64,000 nucleotides of DNA, from NCBI RefSeq assembly GCF_033115175.1, contig NC_084844.1:33389885-33453884 (forward strand). Reading direction: 5' to 3'. The position numbers and the translations under genes are program-made. The notes under the pieces are model-generated. The model saw only the letters and a program-made list of their open reading frames with translations. It did not search any database and had not been told where the DNA came from. The DNA comes from Lepus europaeus (Eukaryota; Chordata; Mammalia; Lagomorpha; Leporidae). Below are positions 38,181 to 51,027 of the stretch, piece after piece. Each line of letters opens with the position of its first letter. The stretch's first letter is position 1.

Positions 38181-40090
38181 AATAGTAAAAACTTGAGCTT
38201 TTGGTCTCCCGAGAGTCCATTTGTTTGTGATTCGTATTTCACACAGAGCATGCTTTAGAAACGATCTCTGGAGAGATATCTGAATTTCAAATAACTTTAA
38301 CAGAAAAGCTGAGTCAGTCTAGACTGAAGTTCAGTCCTTACTCAGCCAACAGGAATTGTTTGGACCCTGTTCCTGCCTGAGATACTGTAATCTGGCAACT
38401 TCTGTGAGCCACAGGAATTCATTTGAATACATTAAAATGGGAACATATTTGTCTTATGAATGAGCAGGCCAAATTGCATGAAAGCTCCAGAAATCAACCT
38501 CCTTGTCTCTAATGACAATGACAATGGCTTCACTGGTACAGAAAAGAGATCCAAAAGGCCACTTGCTCTCATTGGTTCTAAATGTGTCTCAGTTAAGATG
38601 CACCTATACTTTACTCTGGCTTTCATCCAGTACATTTCCTCTTGGCCCAGTAGGCAAATAGGTAATTATATGACATCAGCCACCATCGGGTGGCTAGAAC
38701 ATAGGTGGCCTCATGGTGCCATATAATGTGGCACCAAGTTTCTGAATCACCAACCACAGGTGCATCGACTCTCCCCTGCACCACACACCCCCTTTCATAA
38801 AACCACCTTATCTGATATTTCTGTTGACACAGTGACTATGCTTAGAGCACTTTCCTTTGCTTCTTCTTAGTGTTTGTTCGGGTGGGTACCTCTGTGCAGA
38901 TGCCTATAAATGAGTTCTTATGGTGCAGGAGTAACCACCCAGTCATCAGACCACACTTTTGTCTTTAGGTAGGCTGACCTCAGAAAGTAGCAGCATATCT
39001 AATTGCTAAGCCAACACCTACCTGAGACACTTTAGAAGCTGAACCTCCTTCCCAGCCAAACACCCTACTATTGGAATTGCTATGGTTCACTAAGTTGATT
39101 CTTAGCCTGGCATTATCAGGCCTATTTCTGGAACCACCTTTCTCCCTAAAATAAATGCTGCTACAATTTCCCCCAAGCTCTCTGTAACAGGGCAGGTCAG
39201 TGGCTGCCAAGTGTTCTTTGTTGAGATAATAGGGAGTCACTTGATGTGACCATGAAGCAGGATGCTGGGTGGGCAAGCACAGAGATTTTCTCTGTATATT
39301 AAAATGGGCCTGAAATACCCTGGCCTCCTCGCTGGCATGGATTTGATGAGCATCTGTCTTCTTCCCAAACTGGGTTAGGCCCTGCCCAGGATTTACAGTC
39401 ATACTGAAGAGATGACACCTACACTTACCTACAACATAAATGGCAATACAGAATGGTGTATTTTGTACTATGGGATTTGGGGGAGGGGGGGAGAGATGGA
39501 TCTTCAGCTAGCCCTTAAACAGGACAGGATTTAGATGGAAGAGAAATATCCACATGAAACAAGCAGCATCTGACCCATTAGCATCTGTTAAGCTGATTTT
39601 TGGAAACTTTTAGTCTTGAGAAGAAACAAGAGGCCAGGTAAGGGGGAAAGCAAGGTTCTTGACCAGTTTCTCTCAAGTCTTCAAGGTACAGGAAGACTTG
39701 CCTGACTGAAAAATGGATCTGCACAGATGGCCTGGATGGCTGAGGGAGGGTCAGATCATGAAAGCAACTAAATGCCAAGAGTTAGGGCTTGTTGTAATAT
39801 GTGAAAAAGCACCCATTTTAACTTCTTGAGCAAGATGATCACATTATCAAAACAGTATTTTAAGCAGAACAATTATACTATGGAGTAAAACTAGATCTAG
39901 TGAAAGGAAGAGAAAACTGGTGGTAGGAAAAAGAGCCATTCCAGTAATCCAGTACTGGCATGATGAGAGCTTGAACCCTGGTTGTAACAGTTAAAAGGAG
40001 AAGGGATGAGTCACAGAAATCATAAAGGAAGTGTTGAAAGTACTTGCTGACAGCCTAGACTTTAGGGATAGAGGCAAGGGAGGAGTTAAA
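38181..40090. other. Intron 2 sequence without recognised elements
   Basis: About 1.9 kb. No exon or clear repeat was recognised. A short G-rich run occurs at 39479-39492. Confidence 0.5.
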
Positions 40091-40104
40091 AGTTGTAATC
40101 CTGG

Positions 40105-40449
40105 GCCTGCGCCGCGGCTCACTAGGCTAATCCTCCGCCTTTCGGCGCCAGCACACCGGGTTCTAGTCCCGGTCAGGGCACCGATCCTGTCCCGGTTGCC
40201 CCTCTTCCAGGCCAGCTCTCTGCTGTGGCCAGGGAGTGCAGTAGAGGATGGCCCAAGTCCTTGGGCCCTGCACCCCATGGGAGACCAGGAGAAGCACCTG
40301 GCTCCTGCCATCGGATCAGCGCGGTGCGCCGGCTGCAGCACGCCTACCGCGGTGGCCATTGGAGGGTGAATCAACGGCAAAAAGGAAGACCTTTCTCTCT
40401 GTCTCTCTCTCACTGTCCACTCTGCCTGTCAAAAAAAAAAAAAAAAAAA
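40105..40449 (+). mobile_element. Young C-SINE with target-site duplication
   Basis: It is flanked by the perfect 14-bp duplication AGTTGTAATCCTGG at 40091-40104 and 40450-40463. GCCTGCGCCGCGGCTCACTA head and an A20-class tail. Confidence 0.95.
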
Positions 40450-40463
40450 AGTTGTAATCCTGG

Positions 40464-41264
40464 AGAATTAGAAAAGGGAGATTGCACTGACAAAACAGGG
40501 AAATTGGAAAAGGAAATTATCTTTGAGCAGCGAAAATTAAGTCGGCTTTGAGAAGACTAAAGAAGAGGCTGAAATAAAAAGTGTAGCTGGAATGAAAAGA
40601 CAGGGCTGCAGATACTATTGATGTAGTATTTAAAATGTTAAATTTAATACATGAAAACACTTAGAAACAGAATTAAAGTGGCTGAGTAAATGAGACCTAC
40701 TGAAAGTGGAGTCTGTGGTTCTTGGTTCACTTGAGATGGTCCTACCACAATAAACCCAGAAGGGATGATGCTGTTGTAGGCTGCCGTGCCAGATGAACCT
40801 TGGGTTCTAACCTAATCTAACGTACAATGTAAGCGTTTTTGTAGCTCAGGGAAGTGGAAAGATGAAAAATGGAAATTCCTAAAGGGAAGGCAACCTTGGC
40901 ATTTTCTATTTGAGGATGAGATAAGAACTAATCAAGAGCACTGGCTCTATTCTCCCTATGCCATTTTGTTCTGTGGCTCAGCTAATAGTTTTTCCCAAAG
41001 CAAGCTCTTCCCTGCAATCTGCTCCTTCAAAGAGTCACTAAGCCATTTGCCCCTTGGCTGTAGGCAAATGACCTAGCCTCAGGCCACCAGCCAGAGGGTC
41101 TTGACCTTTAGTTTGCACTTAACCTCTGCAGGCAGAATGAAATCTCCTTAAGTGTTCACTAGCAGACATTAAAGACACAGTCACTTCCATTCAGGCTGGA
41201 TGCTTTGGCCAAGTCAGTTGATAGCTGCTAAAGTCACCATGGTTATAGAGTAGACAGTAACCTA
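40464..41264. other. Intron 2 sequence without recognised elements
   Basis: About 800 bases, nothing recognised. Confidence 0.5.
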
Positions 41265-41445
41265 GAACTGTGCTTTTCAAAATGTGGTCCCAGGACCAGC
41301 AGCATCAACATCACCTAGACATTTCTTAGAAATGCACATTTTCAGCCCCATCTCATCTCTGTGAGTAGAGACCAGCAGACTGTTTTAACAAGCCCTCTAA
41401 AACTGATTGTTACTTGCTAACATCTGTGAACCAATGATCCAGAAG
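41265..41445. repeat. MER5A-like hAT relic
   Basis: TTCAAAATGTGGTCCCAGGA, CAGCATCAACATCACCTAG and ACAAGCCCTCTAAAACTGATT follow the MER5A order. It is a non-autonomous hAT-Charlie DNA transposon. Confidence 0.75.
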
Positions 41446-42438
41446 AACCAAAACTATCCTAGGCAGTTTCCTTCCTACAGGTAGAAGGGAAGCAATCAGG
41501 GCAGGAAGCTAAATTCAAGACTGCTCATGTCCCAAAAGACAGTCTCTGTATTCAGGCAGAAGAGCAGGGGTTTGCCCCATGATTGCCCAATCATATTAAA
41601 CCTGTTATGTGACCTCAGAATTCACCAGGGCATTGAACTGAGTGGATCAGGTGCCATGCCTCAAAGCTTCCTTATATAAGTACCTTATAAATTCTGCATT
41701 TCTACAACTGTACCATATAAATATGATCTAACACACACTTTCAAATAACCATTCTCCTGTTTACCATGAACAAATAACAACGCTGGGCAAATGGTAAAGA
41801 AACTTGATTTTGTTTGCTTTAGCGTCTGTGTCCTTCCAAAGGCTCCAGTTTCTTTAAGATCAAATTACTTGCTTTTTCTGTGAACGAGGAGCAAGTATGA
41901 GTCCCCTGAGATGAAAAGAAAGGGGGCCCTGCACATCCTTGGCAAGCTGGCAGATCAGAAGCTGAGCACATGGTGTGCTGCGAGGCTGCACCCCGCAGGC
42001 TAGGCCGCCTACCCGTGCTCCTCCAAAGCTACTTCAGCAACGTGACCGTGGACAAACTCCAAATCCGAAATATGTAAAGGGAATGAAAATGTGATCCAGA
42101 AAGCTGAGCAAGATAGAAAACAAGATGGAAAAAAGAGGGCATGAGATCAGAGCTTTGAAACTAGTACGTGACAAGAGCCCCAGGGAAGTTGCATAAGGCA
42201 GTCCAGTTTTAGTTGTTTTTTTTTTTTTTTCTTTCCTCTGGAAGACTGTTTCATGGCTCTATCATTTTCCTTCAGTTGAAGAAAGCAAGGCAAATGTTAA
42301 GATACTGTTCCGTAGAGAAAGAGAGAAGCTGGCTTACATTTGGAAGTCTGGTGTCAGGGGCAAAACCTGTAACTTTGATGCTCACCTTGAATACTGATGA
42401 GTGCAAAATTTTATTTCATTTATTTATCTATTTTCCTT
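41446..42438. other. Intron 2 sequence without recognised elements
   Basis: About 1 kb. It includes a small GC-rich patch (41930-42060) with no usable reading frame, and a T-run at 42216-42231. Confidence 0.5.
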
Positions 42439-42466
42439 AAGATTTGTTTATTTGAAGGGCAGAATT

Positions 42467-42509
<43 letters not shown>

Positions 42510-42730
42510 AAGATCTTCCACCTGCTGGTTCACTTCCCAAATGGCAGCAATGGTCGGGGCTGGGCTGGTCTGAAGCCAGGAGCCAAAAGCTTCTTCCAGG
42601 TTTGCCATGTCAGTGCAGGGGCCCAAACACTTGGGCCATTTTCCCTGCTTTCTCAGGTGCACTACCAGCAGCCATAAGGGATGGCCCTGGAGGTGGCGGT
42701 TTTACCTGCTATACCACAGCCCTGACCCCT
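42439..42730 (-). repeat. C-SINE with (GA)n expansion
   Basis: AAGATTTGTTTATTTGAAGG, then a GA run (about 42468-42512), CACCTGCTGGTTCACTTCCC, and TACCACAGCCCTGACCCC at the head end. Confidence 0.87.
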
Positions 42731-42788
42731 CACTTGTTTATTTATGACCTGTAGCCTAAGGTTCCTAAGAGCAGACATTTATCCTAGT

Positions 42789-43068
42789 AGTTAATTAAGA
42801 TGGCTGTGTCCCTCATCCAAGTACCTGGGTTTGATTTCTGGCTTCAGCACCTGACTCCAGCTTCCTACTAATACAGACCCTAGGAGGCAGTATTGATGGC
42901 TCAAGTAATTGGGTCCCTGCCACACACAAGGAAGACTTGGATTAGGTTCCTGGCTCTCAGCTGTGGCCTCTGGCCCAGGCCCAACTGTGGTGGGCGTTTT
43001 GAGAGTAAACGAGTAGAGGGAGCTCTTCCTCTCTTCTTCTGTCTGTCTGCCTCTCAAATAAAAAATAT
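42789..43068 (+). repeat. C-SINE, older subfamily
   Basis: CAAGTACCTGGGTTTGATTTC, GCTCAAGTAATTGGGTCCC and GCCTCTCAAATAAAAAATAT. Confidence 0.82.
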
Positions 43069-43462
43069 ATAATATATGTATATGTATTTTTTTAACCCAA
43101 AGCCTAATCTAAATTCTGTTCCTGTGGTATCTGGAACAAACCTTCAGCCAACAGTAACTTTAATTCGAACATGTTTAGAAATATTAATCAGAAAAGGGCC
43201 TTCTGTAATAAGATACTTATCTCAAGTCGTGTTTGGTTCTCCTGCATCATCTTTTGATACCCAGATATTCAACGGGAAGATGGGTCTCATAACTCCCTGC
43301 CTGCAAACTGAGGTCATCAGCTACATGCTAACAGAGGTCTGATGATCCCATGTACTAAGCACCTGGAACACCCTCCCTAGAAAAACTAGTGTTTAATGAA
43401 AAAGGCAAAAGAAGAAGGATGAGAAACATGAGAGAAAGGAAACTAATAAAAATAAAAAAAGA
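43069..43462. other. Intron 2 sequence without recognised elements
   Basis: About 390 bases between two C-SINEs; nothing recognised. Confidence 0.5.
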
Positions 43463-43778
43463 GGGGCCAGCCTGTGGCACAGCGCATTAACGCCCTGGCC
43501 TGAAGCACCAGCATCCCATATGGGTGCCAGTTTGAGTCCTGGCTGCTCCTCTTCCGATCCAGCTCTCTGCTATGGCCTGGGACAGCAGTGGAGGATGGCC
43601 CAAATCCTTGGGCCCCTGCACCCACATGGGAGACCCAGAAGAAGCTCCTGGCTTCGGATTGGTGCAGCTCCAGCCGTTGCAGCCACCTGGGGAGTGAACC
43701 AGTGGATGGAAGACCTCTCTCTCTCTGTCTCTCCCTCTCTCTGTAACTCTTTCAAATAAATAAATCTTAAAAAAAAAT
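43463..43778 (+). repeat. C-SINE
   Basis: GGGGCCAGCCTGTGGCACAG head, TTAACGCCCTGGCCTGAAGC, and CTTTCAAATAAATAAATCTT tail. Confidence 0.92.
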
Positions 43779-43939
43779 TAAAATTAAAGAAAGAACCTCT
43801 AAGTGTTTTTTCACAGAACGGAGTCTGCACGGTGAGAGCCCCTTGTCCACGTTGCTGTTCTCTCTCCTTACCGTGAACTCCTGCATAAACTCGTTTGTAT
43901 GCCTTATTTGGCACTTGTTAGGAACTCCATAGGTGAGTT

Positions 43940-44060
43940 ATCTGCAGTCTGTATCTAGCATTATCTTAGGGTCTCCTAGTCAGGGAGCACCTTGAGGGCA
44001 GATATGCTTCTTATCTTCTGCGGACTGCGCCTTGCACTAGGGTCTAATATATTGAGCAAC
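43940..44060 (+). repeat. L2 3'-end fragment
   Basis: GGGAGCACCTTGAGGGCAGA and TGCGCCTTGCACTAGGGTC, typical of the last part of L2. Confidence 0.5.
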
Positions 44061-47000
44061 TGTAAAGCTACTTAGAGACATGGAGTACACATCTCTGATT
44101 AATACAGGGAGGGCCAAACAGGGAATGGATCGACGTGTAAAAAGGCAAAAGGAAGGGAGGTTGCAAAGCTTTCAGATATGACTGTGGGTAGGAAAACTGA
44201 GCAGTAGAATGCAATGTTCAAGTGCAGGTGATAACTCCTTCCCCACTGTTCCTGGTCAGGGTTTTGGGGTTCTCCTCCCTTTTTCCTTCCAGCATCAAGC
44301 CAGGTGCAGAACAAAAGGAAATTAATGATTTAGTTATTGCTCCAGCGCTGAGTTGGAAAGTTAGTCATTCAGAGCAGGTCCCATTGTATGTCCCTGCACG
44401 TCTTCAGTCTTGGTGGCTTGCATGGAGCGCCATGGCTCCAATCGCCATGGTGGGGGCCAGTGTGGACGCCTTGCTTCTGAGCAAGAGATGAAAGGCTTCT
44501 TCTAATGTAATAACTGACGGCCTCTCAGTGCCGTTTGAACTGTTTACAGACTGAGTTAACGATTACAGGCAATGTGTATCTTGGCCAGGTGCCCGAAATT
44601 CTTACCCACCCGTCAGATATTATCAAAGAGCCCTTCCACGCCTGGCTGGAGTCCTTCCAAAGCACCTCACAGAGATGCCGACACAAAAGGAGGAGTGTTC
44701 AGAATGTGCTCTCCCCCCCCCCCCCTCTCCTGAGGCCATAGCCAGAAAGACTATCAGGTATGCATTAGGTGCTGAGGACACTGAGTTTCCAGGACCACTC
44801 AGGAGTGGGGAAAGGGTCAAGGGCAGTACTGGGGCCAGGAGAACCAGATTCCTGTGTAAGCAGTTGGGGAGGTGCAGGTAAGAGTCTGTGCAGCTGGCAG
44901 CTCACAGGATGATGGGGGTAGGGAAATAAGACCTTTGAGATGAAACAGAATCCACACCACGGACACAGCAAGCAGCCTACCCCTGAGATGGCAGATCTGC
45001 ATGGACTTTATGTCACGGGGCAGTGGACAGAGGAAGGGGCCAACTACACAGATTTTTTTTTCCCCCAAGGACAATGCACAGATTGTAAAAGAACATCAGC
45101 TTAAGATCAAAACAGAATAGGAGACTTCAAAAAAGACATAAATAAAGATAAGGGGAGCTAAGGAAAGCCCTCTTTGTCAAGGTGAGTACCAAGAGACTGC
45201 ATAGCATCTGTGTGGGGTTATTAATTAATTGTATGCTAACTTGTAGACTCCCAAGGAAGACAGTGTAAGTGTTCATGATTTCTTTATTAACTACTGGCCT
45301 CTAAAGCATGCAAAGGTTGAGTAAATGACAGCCCCTACCACTAAGACACATAAATCTAAAAGACAACACCTAAGAGTTGAACACTCCCTCCAAAACTGCA
45401 CTATACATACGACTCTCTCACTGGACAATGCCCGTCTTACAAAACCTAAGAAGGTGACTTCCCATGCGTGGTCTGATGTCAAAGCCATGTCACAGAACAT
45501 CACAAAATTCCCTTATGAGAAAATTCGGACAGTTGATGAAATTCATGCTCTATAATTCCTATGTGAACATAATCACCACGATTACATTCTATTTCCTTGA
45601 GTTTCCTTTGCAGTTTCAATTGGATATGTTTGCTTTGTTCTCCTGTCCCAACCTGCTGGATAATGTAGCTGTTAGCGAGCAGCAGGTGACCCACCCCGTG
45701 TCGTGGGGGATAGGCTCCCATGTTAAAAGACTATTCTGCAGTGTATCTACCTTGAGAAGATGAACTTGATATTACTGTTTTGGTTACACTGGAAGTCAGG
45801 CACGTACACTGATTTGCTTTTTGAGATTCATTGTAATGCTTTATATATTCTCCAACAGTTCCCAATCCATGTGCCTTCAGTTACTCAATGCCCTGAACAG
45901 AAACACAATCGGATATTCTTGGGTTGCTTCAAAGAAGCATTTCCACATTCTCTAGACTGCTACCTACCAGGGATACAATTCTCTTAGGGGAAAAAACAGA
46001 ATTCAGTTCGATTTTTATAATGCAAACAGAAAACTTGATTGCACTGAACTTGTGGAAAGAATATGAGTTGATGATAAGCTTGAGAGATAAAATCTGCAAA
46101 AGGAAACTGTACCAGTTGCGGGTGAATTGTAGAAGAAATTCCAGAGAATCTCTTAGAATCTGCCTCTACACCATTCTGAAAGATAGCCTCAAATAAGGAA
46201 GAGAACATGCTTGTAGCTTATCTATGATTTGACATCAGATAGAATGGAGAAAAGTACTGGACTTTAAACAGAGGGGTGTAATTTAGAAAGTTATTAGGAA
46301 AAAAGAAGAAATGAAGCGAGCAAGAACTTAGTGCGGTATCCCTGTAATTTTGAAATATGTAGAAACTAGATAGTGATGCAATCCTTTTCACACAGCATGG
46401 GTGAGAGTTTTAGTTTGTAAAAGAGATGAATACACAAGAAGTTCAAAGTAGTCCAACAAAAGGCTAGGAAGACTTGAGGAGATGATTCACGGGGAAGGGC
46501 AAGGGCCACCTCGCAGAATACTGCAGAGAACAACAAGGCTATAACGCAACAGTTAGCCCTCCAGTATCTGGGTTGCTCCAGAAGCATTGGCCCCAATGAA
46601 ACACCAGTTGTATCATTGAACTTCAGGACTTGTGGGGAGGGGGAATAGCCCTCTTTCTTCCTCCCAGCTCTCCTCACCTTCAGGGTTGTGAAAATCTGTG
46701 GAGGCACACAATGGTTCAGTTACAGATATTCCACCTTATCTAAAGAGCCCAAACTCTACCACAGGCTTCTCCAAAGTGGGGCATGGTACTATGCAGGCAA
46801 ATACACCAAGAGAAAAACAAAGTTCCTTATCAGCTTTCCATATAATAGGTTTGCTTGGACAGATTGACAATATATGGAAAATAGATAAGAAACACTGATT
46901 TCCTTCCTCACGAGATTACCACTACAACTTTCTGCCTTCAGTACTTGCAAAACTAGCAAATATTAAACAGGATCTGAAATTCCAAGGGGGGGAATGTAAG

Positions 47001-48056
47001 GCAATGGCTTTGAGGCAGCTAAATGGTCTGTCACAGCATGCCCTACCTGTCCAAAATTATGGACGGAGAATTATCAGTATGAAGCAATATAATGTGATGT
47101 GAAAGCTCCCTGGTTTTAAACATACACAGTTTAGTTGCTCCCAATCAGAGACCTGATTCCATGATAAGATGCATCCAAACCCACTACCACAGCAATTGCT
47201 ATGAAATTACTCCTTTGGGAGGGATGTTTATTTTTGTAGACACTTGAACTGCTAGAGATAGTCACAGTTCCATGATAAATAAATCCATTATGGCAATGGA
47301 AGCAGAAAGCTGTAAAGCACCAAAGTCAGAAATACTCTTTTGGAAGAAAGATCATGTAACTTGTTCTCTCACCATGAAGATCAACTGTTTAGAACAGTAA
47401 AGAATACACTGTTTCTACAGCTTGAAAGAAAGAAAGCAAATGTGGTTTCTTGAGCTAAAAGTTTTCTAGATGCTGCAGGAACTGCTGCCTAGAAACTACA
47501 TCCTGAACAAACGGCAAAGGGATGACCATAACCATGTCATTAGCATCCACAATGGAATCCTCTAGGCAGCTGCCTTCACATCAAGGATACAGAAAAGCCA
47601 CAGAGCCTGACTTCAGTTCTTTTCTTTCATTTTCTGTATTTTGTAATTTTCTCTAAAACGTAAGCTTTCACTTGACATGGAGGGGGAATCTGTTATTTTC
47701 TGAAGGGAAGACAGCTGTGAACACGCAGCCTGCATGCACTTTAGCTGCCCGTCAGCGCAGCCTGAAGAAATCTGTCTCCGCATGAGCAAGAGCAGCATCA
47801 GGACAACTCACTCAACACATGGCTATTCTGTAACATGTCTGGAAATGCAGACAGTCAACCTGGTGCAGATATTGGCACAGAGGGGTTACCAAAGTCCTGA
47901 CCCAAGGCCTAACGTTAACACTTCTCTAAAGGATCTTACAAAAGTGACAACCAATCTTCATAGTGAAAAGAGACAATTCAACAGCGGGCACAGAGTTTTT
48001 GTTTGGAAATGAGAGATAAGAAACAGAAGTACCATCATGTAAGTTAAAATTCTGAA
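44061..48056. other. Intron 2 sequence without recognised elements
   Basis: About 4 kb with no C-SINE, the second-longest SINE-free stretch of the window. It is AT-rich, with a C-run near 44712-44724. Several open frames of 60-125 codons show no similarity I recognise and lack splice or start context. It may contain old LINE or ERV relics that I cannot name. Confidence 0.45.
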
Positions 48057-48412
48057 GGGGGTACCAGTGTTGTGGTGCAGGGAGCTGAGCTGCTGTAGTA
48101 ACTCAGCATCCCATATAGCACCCAGTTGCTCTGCTTACGATCCAGCTCTCTGCTAATGCATCTGGGAGAGCAGTGGAAGATCGTGTAAGTGCTTGGGCTC
48201 CTGCCACCTTTGTGGGAAACCCAGATGGAAGTCTGGGTTCCTGGCATTGGCCTGGACCAGTCCTGGCCATTGTGTCCATTTGGGGAATGAACCAGCAAAC
48301 AGAAGATTCTCTCTCTCTCTCTCTCTCTCTCTCCCTCTCCCTCTCCCTCTCCCTCTCCTCCTCTCTTTCTCTCCCCTCTACCTTTCAAATAAACAAATAC
48401 ATCCTTAAAAAA
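48057..48412 (+). repeat. C-SINE with (TC)n/(CCCTCT)n expansion
   Basis: GGGGTACCAGTGTTGTGGTG head. The CT region is expanded at about 48308-48375. CTACCTTTCAAATAAACAAA tail. Confidence 0.87.
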
Positions 48413-48912
48413 CAACTCTTAAGTGGCAAAATAGTCAATACAATCGAGGAGAAATGAGCAAGTAAAACTTAACAGGAAAAAGAAGAAACTCAGATCTCAC
48501 ACCGTACTTCAGACAAGGCTAAAACAGATAAAGTTAATTTGTGATTAGACTTGATTGTTTTCTGCTAAGTGAAATTAACTAAAATTATGAATGGAAGAGG
48601 GGACTTGAGGAAAAAGAACTTAAGTGTACTGTCTCAGGTTGTCCATTTTGCAGGTGACCATACTGTCAACAGGCAACATTGCAATGGTAAGGTAATTAAT
48701 GTGGTTCTAGGGAATCCAAACACAGCTATTTTCAGAGGCTAGTCTAAGTTTTGCTTACAGGAATTAGCTTCCCCTGAAGGGCTAAAAACAAGCTTTTAGA
48801 ATATATATTCTCTCTATAGAATATACACAGTTTAGGATATTCTCTATATTCTACATATGTGCAAGAGTACTGTGAAAAGCTCATGGGAAAATGAATTAAA
48901 AGATAAGTTTCG
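48413..48912. other. Intron 2 sequence without recognised elements
   Basis: 500 AT-rich bases between two C-SINEs; nothing recognised. Confidence 0.5.
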
Positions 48913-49220
48913 AGGGCTAGTGTTGTTGCACAGTGATTTAGGTCAACTGCTTGTGATGCTGGCATCCCATGTCGGAGTGCCAGTTCATGTACTGCTCTAC
49001 TTCTGATCCAGATTCCTCCTGATGTGCCTGGGAAGGCAGTGAAAGATGGCCCATGATGGGCCCCTGCTACCCATATGGGAGACCGGATGGAGTTCCTGGA
49101 TCCTAGCTTCGACGTGTCCCAGCCCCAACTGTTCTGGTCTTTTGGGGAATGAACCAGCAGGTGGAAGATTTCTATCACTCAGCCTTTCAAATAAGCAAGC
49201 CTTAAAACAAACAAACAAAC
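48913..49220 (+). repeat. C-SINE, older subfamily
   Basis: GAGGGCTAGTGTTGTTGCAC head, CAGCCTTTCAAATAAGC end, and a (CAAA)n tail. Confidence 0.86.
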
Positions 49221-49242
49221 AAAAAATAGGAAAGTTTAAAGA

Positions 49243-49568
49243 CAGGCATTTGGCATAGCTATTTAAGATGCCACTTGGGATGCTTGCATCCCGTGCCAGT
49301 TTCTGGGTTCAATTCCCGGCTCTGCTCCTAATTCCAGCTTCCTGCCAATAAGCATCTTGGGAAGCAGCAGATGATGACTCAAGTCATTGCATCCCTGCCA
49401 CCCAAGTGAGAGACCAAGACTGAGTTCCTGATCCTGGTTGCAGCCTGACCCAGTCCCCAGCTGTGGCTGATATCTGAAGAGTAAACCAGCAGATGGAAGA
49501 TCTCTCTGTGTCATTCTCTCTGTGTCTGTTTATTTTGCCTTTCAAATAAGTAAAAATAAACAAAAAAA
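49243..49568 (+). repeat. C-SINE, older subfamily
   Basis: CAGGCATTTGGCATAGC head, GGGTTCAATTCCCGGC B box, and TGCCTTTCAAATAAGTAAA tail. Confidence 0.86.
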
Positions 49569-49572
49569 TTAA

Positions 49573-49680
49573 AGAAATATAGGTTTATTTTGATGCAAAA
49601 AAATTTGAAATCCATGCACATTTTTTTCCAGAATACATATTTTCCCTAAACTTTTTAAAGAGCCTCTCCATAGGCATGAA
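49573..49680 (-). repeat. MITE-like element
   Basis: Reverse orientation of the family at 25873: GGTTTATTTTGATGCAAAAA, TTTGAAATCCATGCACA and CATATTTTCCCTAAAC. Confidence 0.5.
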
Positions 49681-49689
49681 TTTCAGATT

Positions 49690-50695
49690 TTTTTAAAAAA
49701 GATTTATTTATTTATTTGAAAGTCAGAGTTCCACAGAGAGAGAAGGAGAGGCAGAGAGACAGAGGTCTTCCATTCACTGGTTCACTCCCCAGTTGGCTGC
49801 AACGGCTGGAGCTGGGCCGATCCGAAGCCAGGAGCCAGGAGCCAGGAGCTTCCTCTGGGTCTTCCCATGCAGGTGCAGGAGCTCCAGGATTTGGACCATC
49901 TTCTCTTTATTTTTATAGAAATATTTTATTTAATAAATATAAATTTCATAAGTACAACTTTTGGATTATAGTGGTTCTTCCCCCCATACCCGTCCTCCCA
50001 CCCTAAACCATCCCACCTCCTCTTTCCTCTCCCATCCCATTCTTCATTAAGATTCATTTTTAATTATCTTTATATACAGAAGATCAACTCTATACTAAGT
50101 AAAGATTTTAACAGACACACAAAGTATAAAGTACTGTTTGAAGACTAGTTTTACCATTAATTCTCATAGTTCAACACATTAAGGACAGAGGTCCTATATG
50201 GGGAGCAATTGCACAGTGATTCCTGTTGTTATTTTGACACTCTTATTTATGATGTCAGTGATCACCCAAGGCTCTTGTCATGAGCTGCAAAGGCTATGGA
50301 AGCCTCCTGAGTCCACAGACTCTGACATTATTTAGACAAGGCCATAATCAAAGTGGAAGTTCTCTCCTCCCTTCAGAGAAAGGTACCTCCTTCTTTGATA
50401 GCCCCTTCTTTCCACCAGGATCTCACAGAGTTCTTTCATGTAGGTCATTTTTTGCCAGTGTCTTGGCTTTCCATGCCTGAAATGCTCTCATGGGCTTTTT
50501 AGCCATACCTGAATGCCTTAAGGGCTAATTCTGAGGCCAGAGTGCTGTTTAGGGTTGGGCCATCCTCTATTGCTTTCCCAGGCCATGGCAGAGAGCTGGA
50601 TCGGAAGTGGAGCAGCTGGGACTTGAACTGGCGCCCATAAGGGATGCCAGCACTGCAGGTGGTAGGCCTTACCTGACATGAGCAGCGTCACCCCT
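49690..50695 (-). repeat. C-SINE split by an L1
   Basis: The tail half is 49690-49907 and the head half about 50554-50695 (CCAGGCCATGGCAGAGAGC to GAGCAGCGTCACCCC). The L1 end lies between, with a diverged 14-bp duplication around it. Confidence 0.85.
49908..50553 (-). mobile_element. Rabbit-type L1 3' end, 5'-truncated
   Basis: This is L1 3' UTR in minus orientation. It has the AAGGTACCTCCTTCTTTG and TCCACAGACTCTGACATT segments typical of rabbit L1 ends, and an AT-rich end at the left. No ORF2 is included. It is flanked by TTGGACCATCTTCT (49894-49907) and TTGGGCCATCCTCT (50554-50567). Confidence 0.8.
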
Positions 50696-50702
50696 CAAAA
50701 TT

Positions 50703-51027
50703 TATTTTAAAAAGATTTACTTGAAAGGCAGAGTGACACAAAGAGGCAGAGAGGAAGAGGAAGGGAAGAGAAGGGAAGGGAAGGGAAGGGATCTTTTATC
50801 TGCTGGTTCACTCCCCAAATGTCTGCAATAGCTGGGGCTGGGGCTGGGTCAGGCCAAAGGCAGGAGCCAGGAACTTCATCCTGGTTTCTTACATGGGAGA
50901 CAGGAACTCAATTATTTGATCCATGATCTGCTGTTTCCCAAGTCCATTAGCAGGGAGCTGGATCAGAAGTGGAGTAGCCAGGACAGCATAGCAAGTGCAC
51001 CACTTGCTGTACCACACACTGGTCCCT
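50703..51027 (-). repeat. C-SINE, older subfamily, with (GGGAA)n
   Basis: AAAAAGATTTACTTGAAAGG at the tail end, a GGGAA run at about 50762-50789, and TACCACACACTGGTCCC at the head. Confidence 0.85.

Noticed and set aside
41930..42060. Small GC-rich, codon-like patch in intron 2, considered as a decayed exon or processed pseudogene
   Set aside because: All frames contain stops within a short distance and I recognise no parent protein.
42468..42512. Regularly spaced repeats suggestive of an array
   Set aside because: This is a GA microsatellite within a C-SINE. No CRISPR-like repeat-spacer structure exists anywhere in this vertebrate sequence.
44222..44491. 89-codon open frame on plus
   Set aside because: No recognisable domain, no neighbours and no splice sites; consistent with chance.
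47734..48012. 92-codon open frame on plus in the SINE-free stretch
   Set aside because: It has no similarity I know, and normal vertebrate gene signals are absent.
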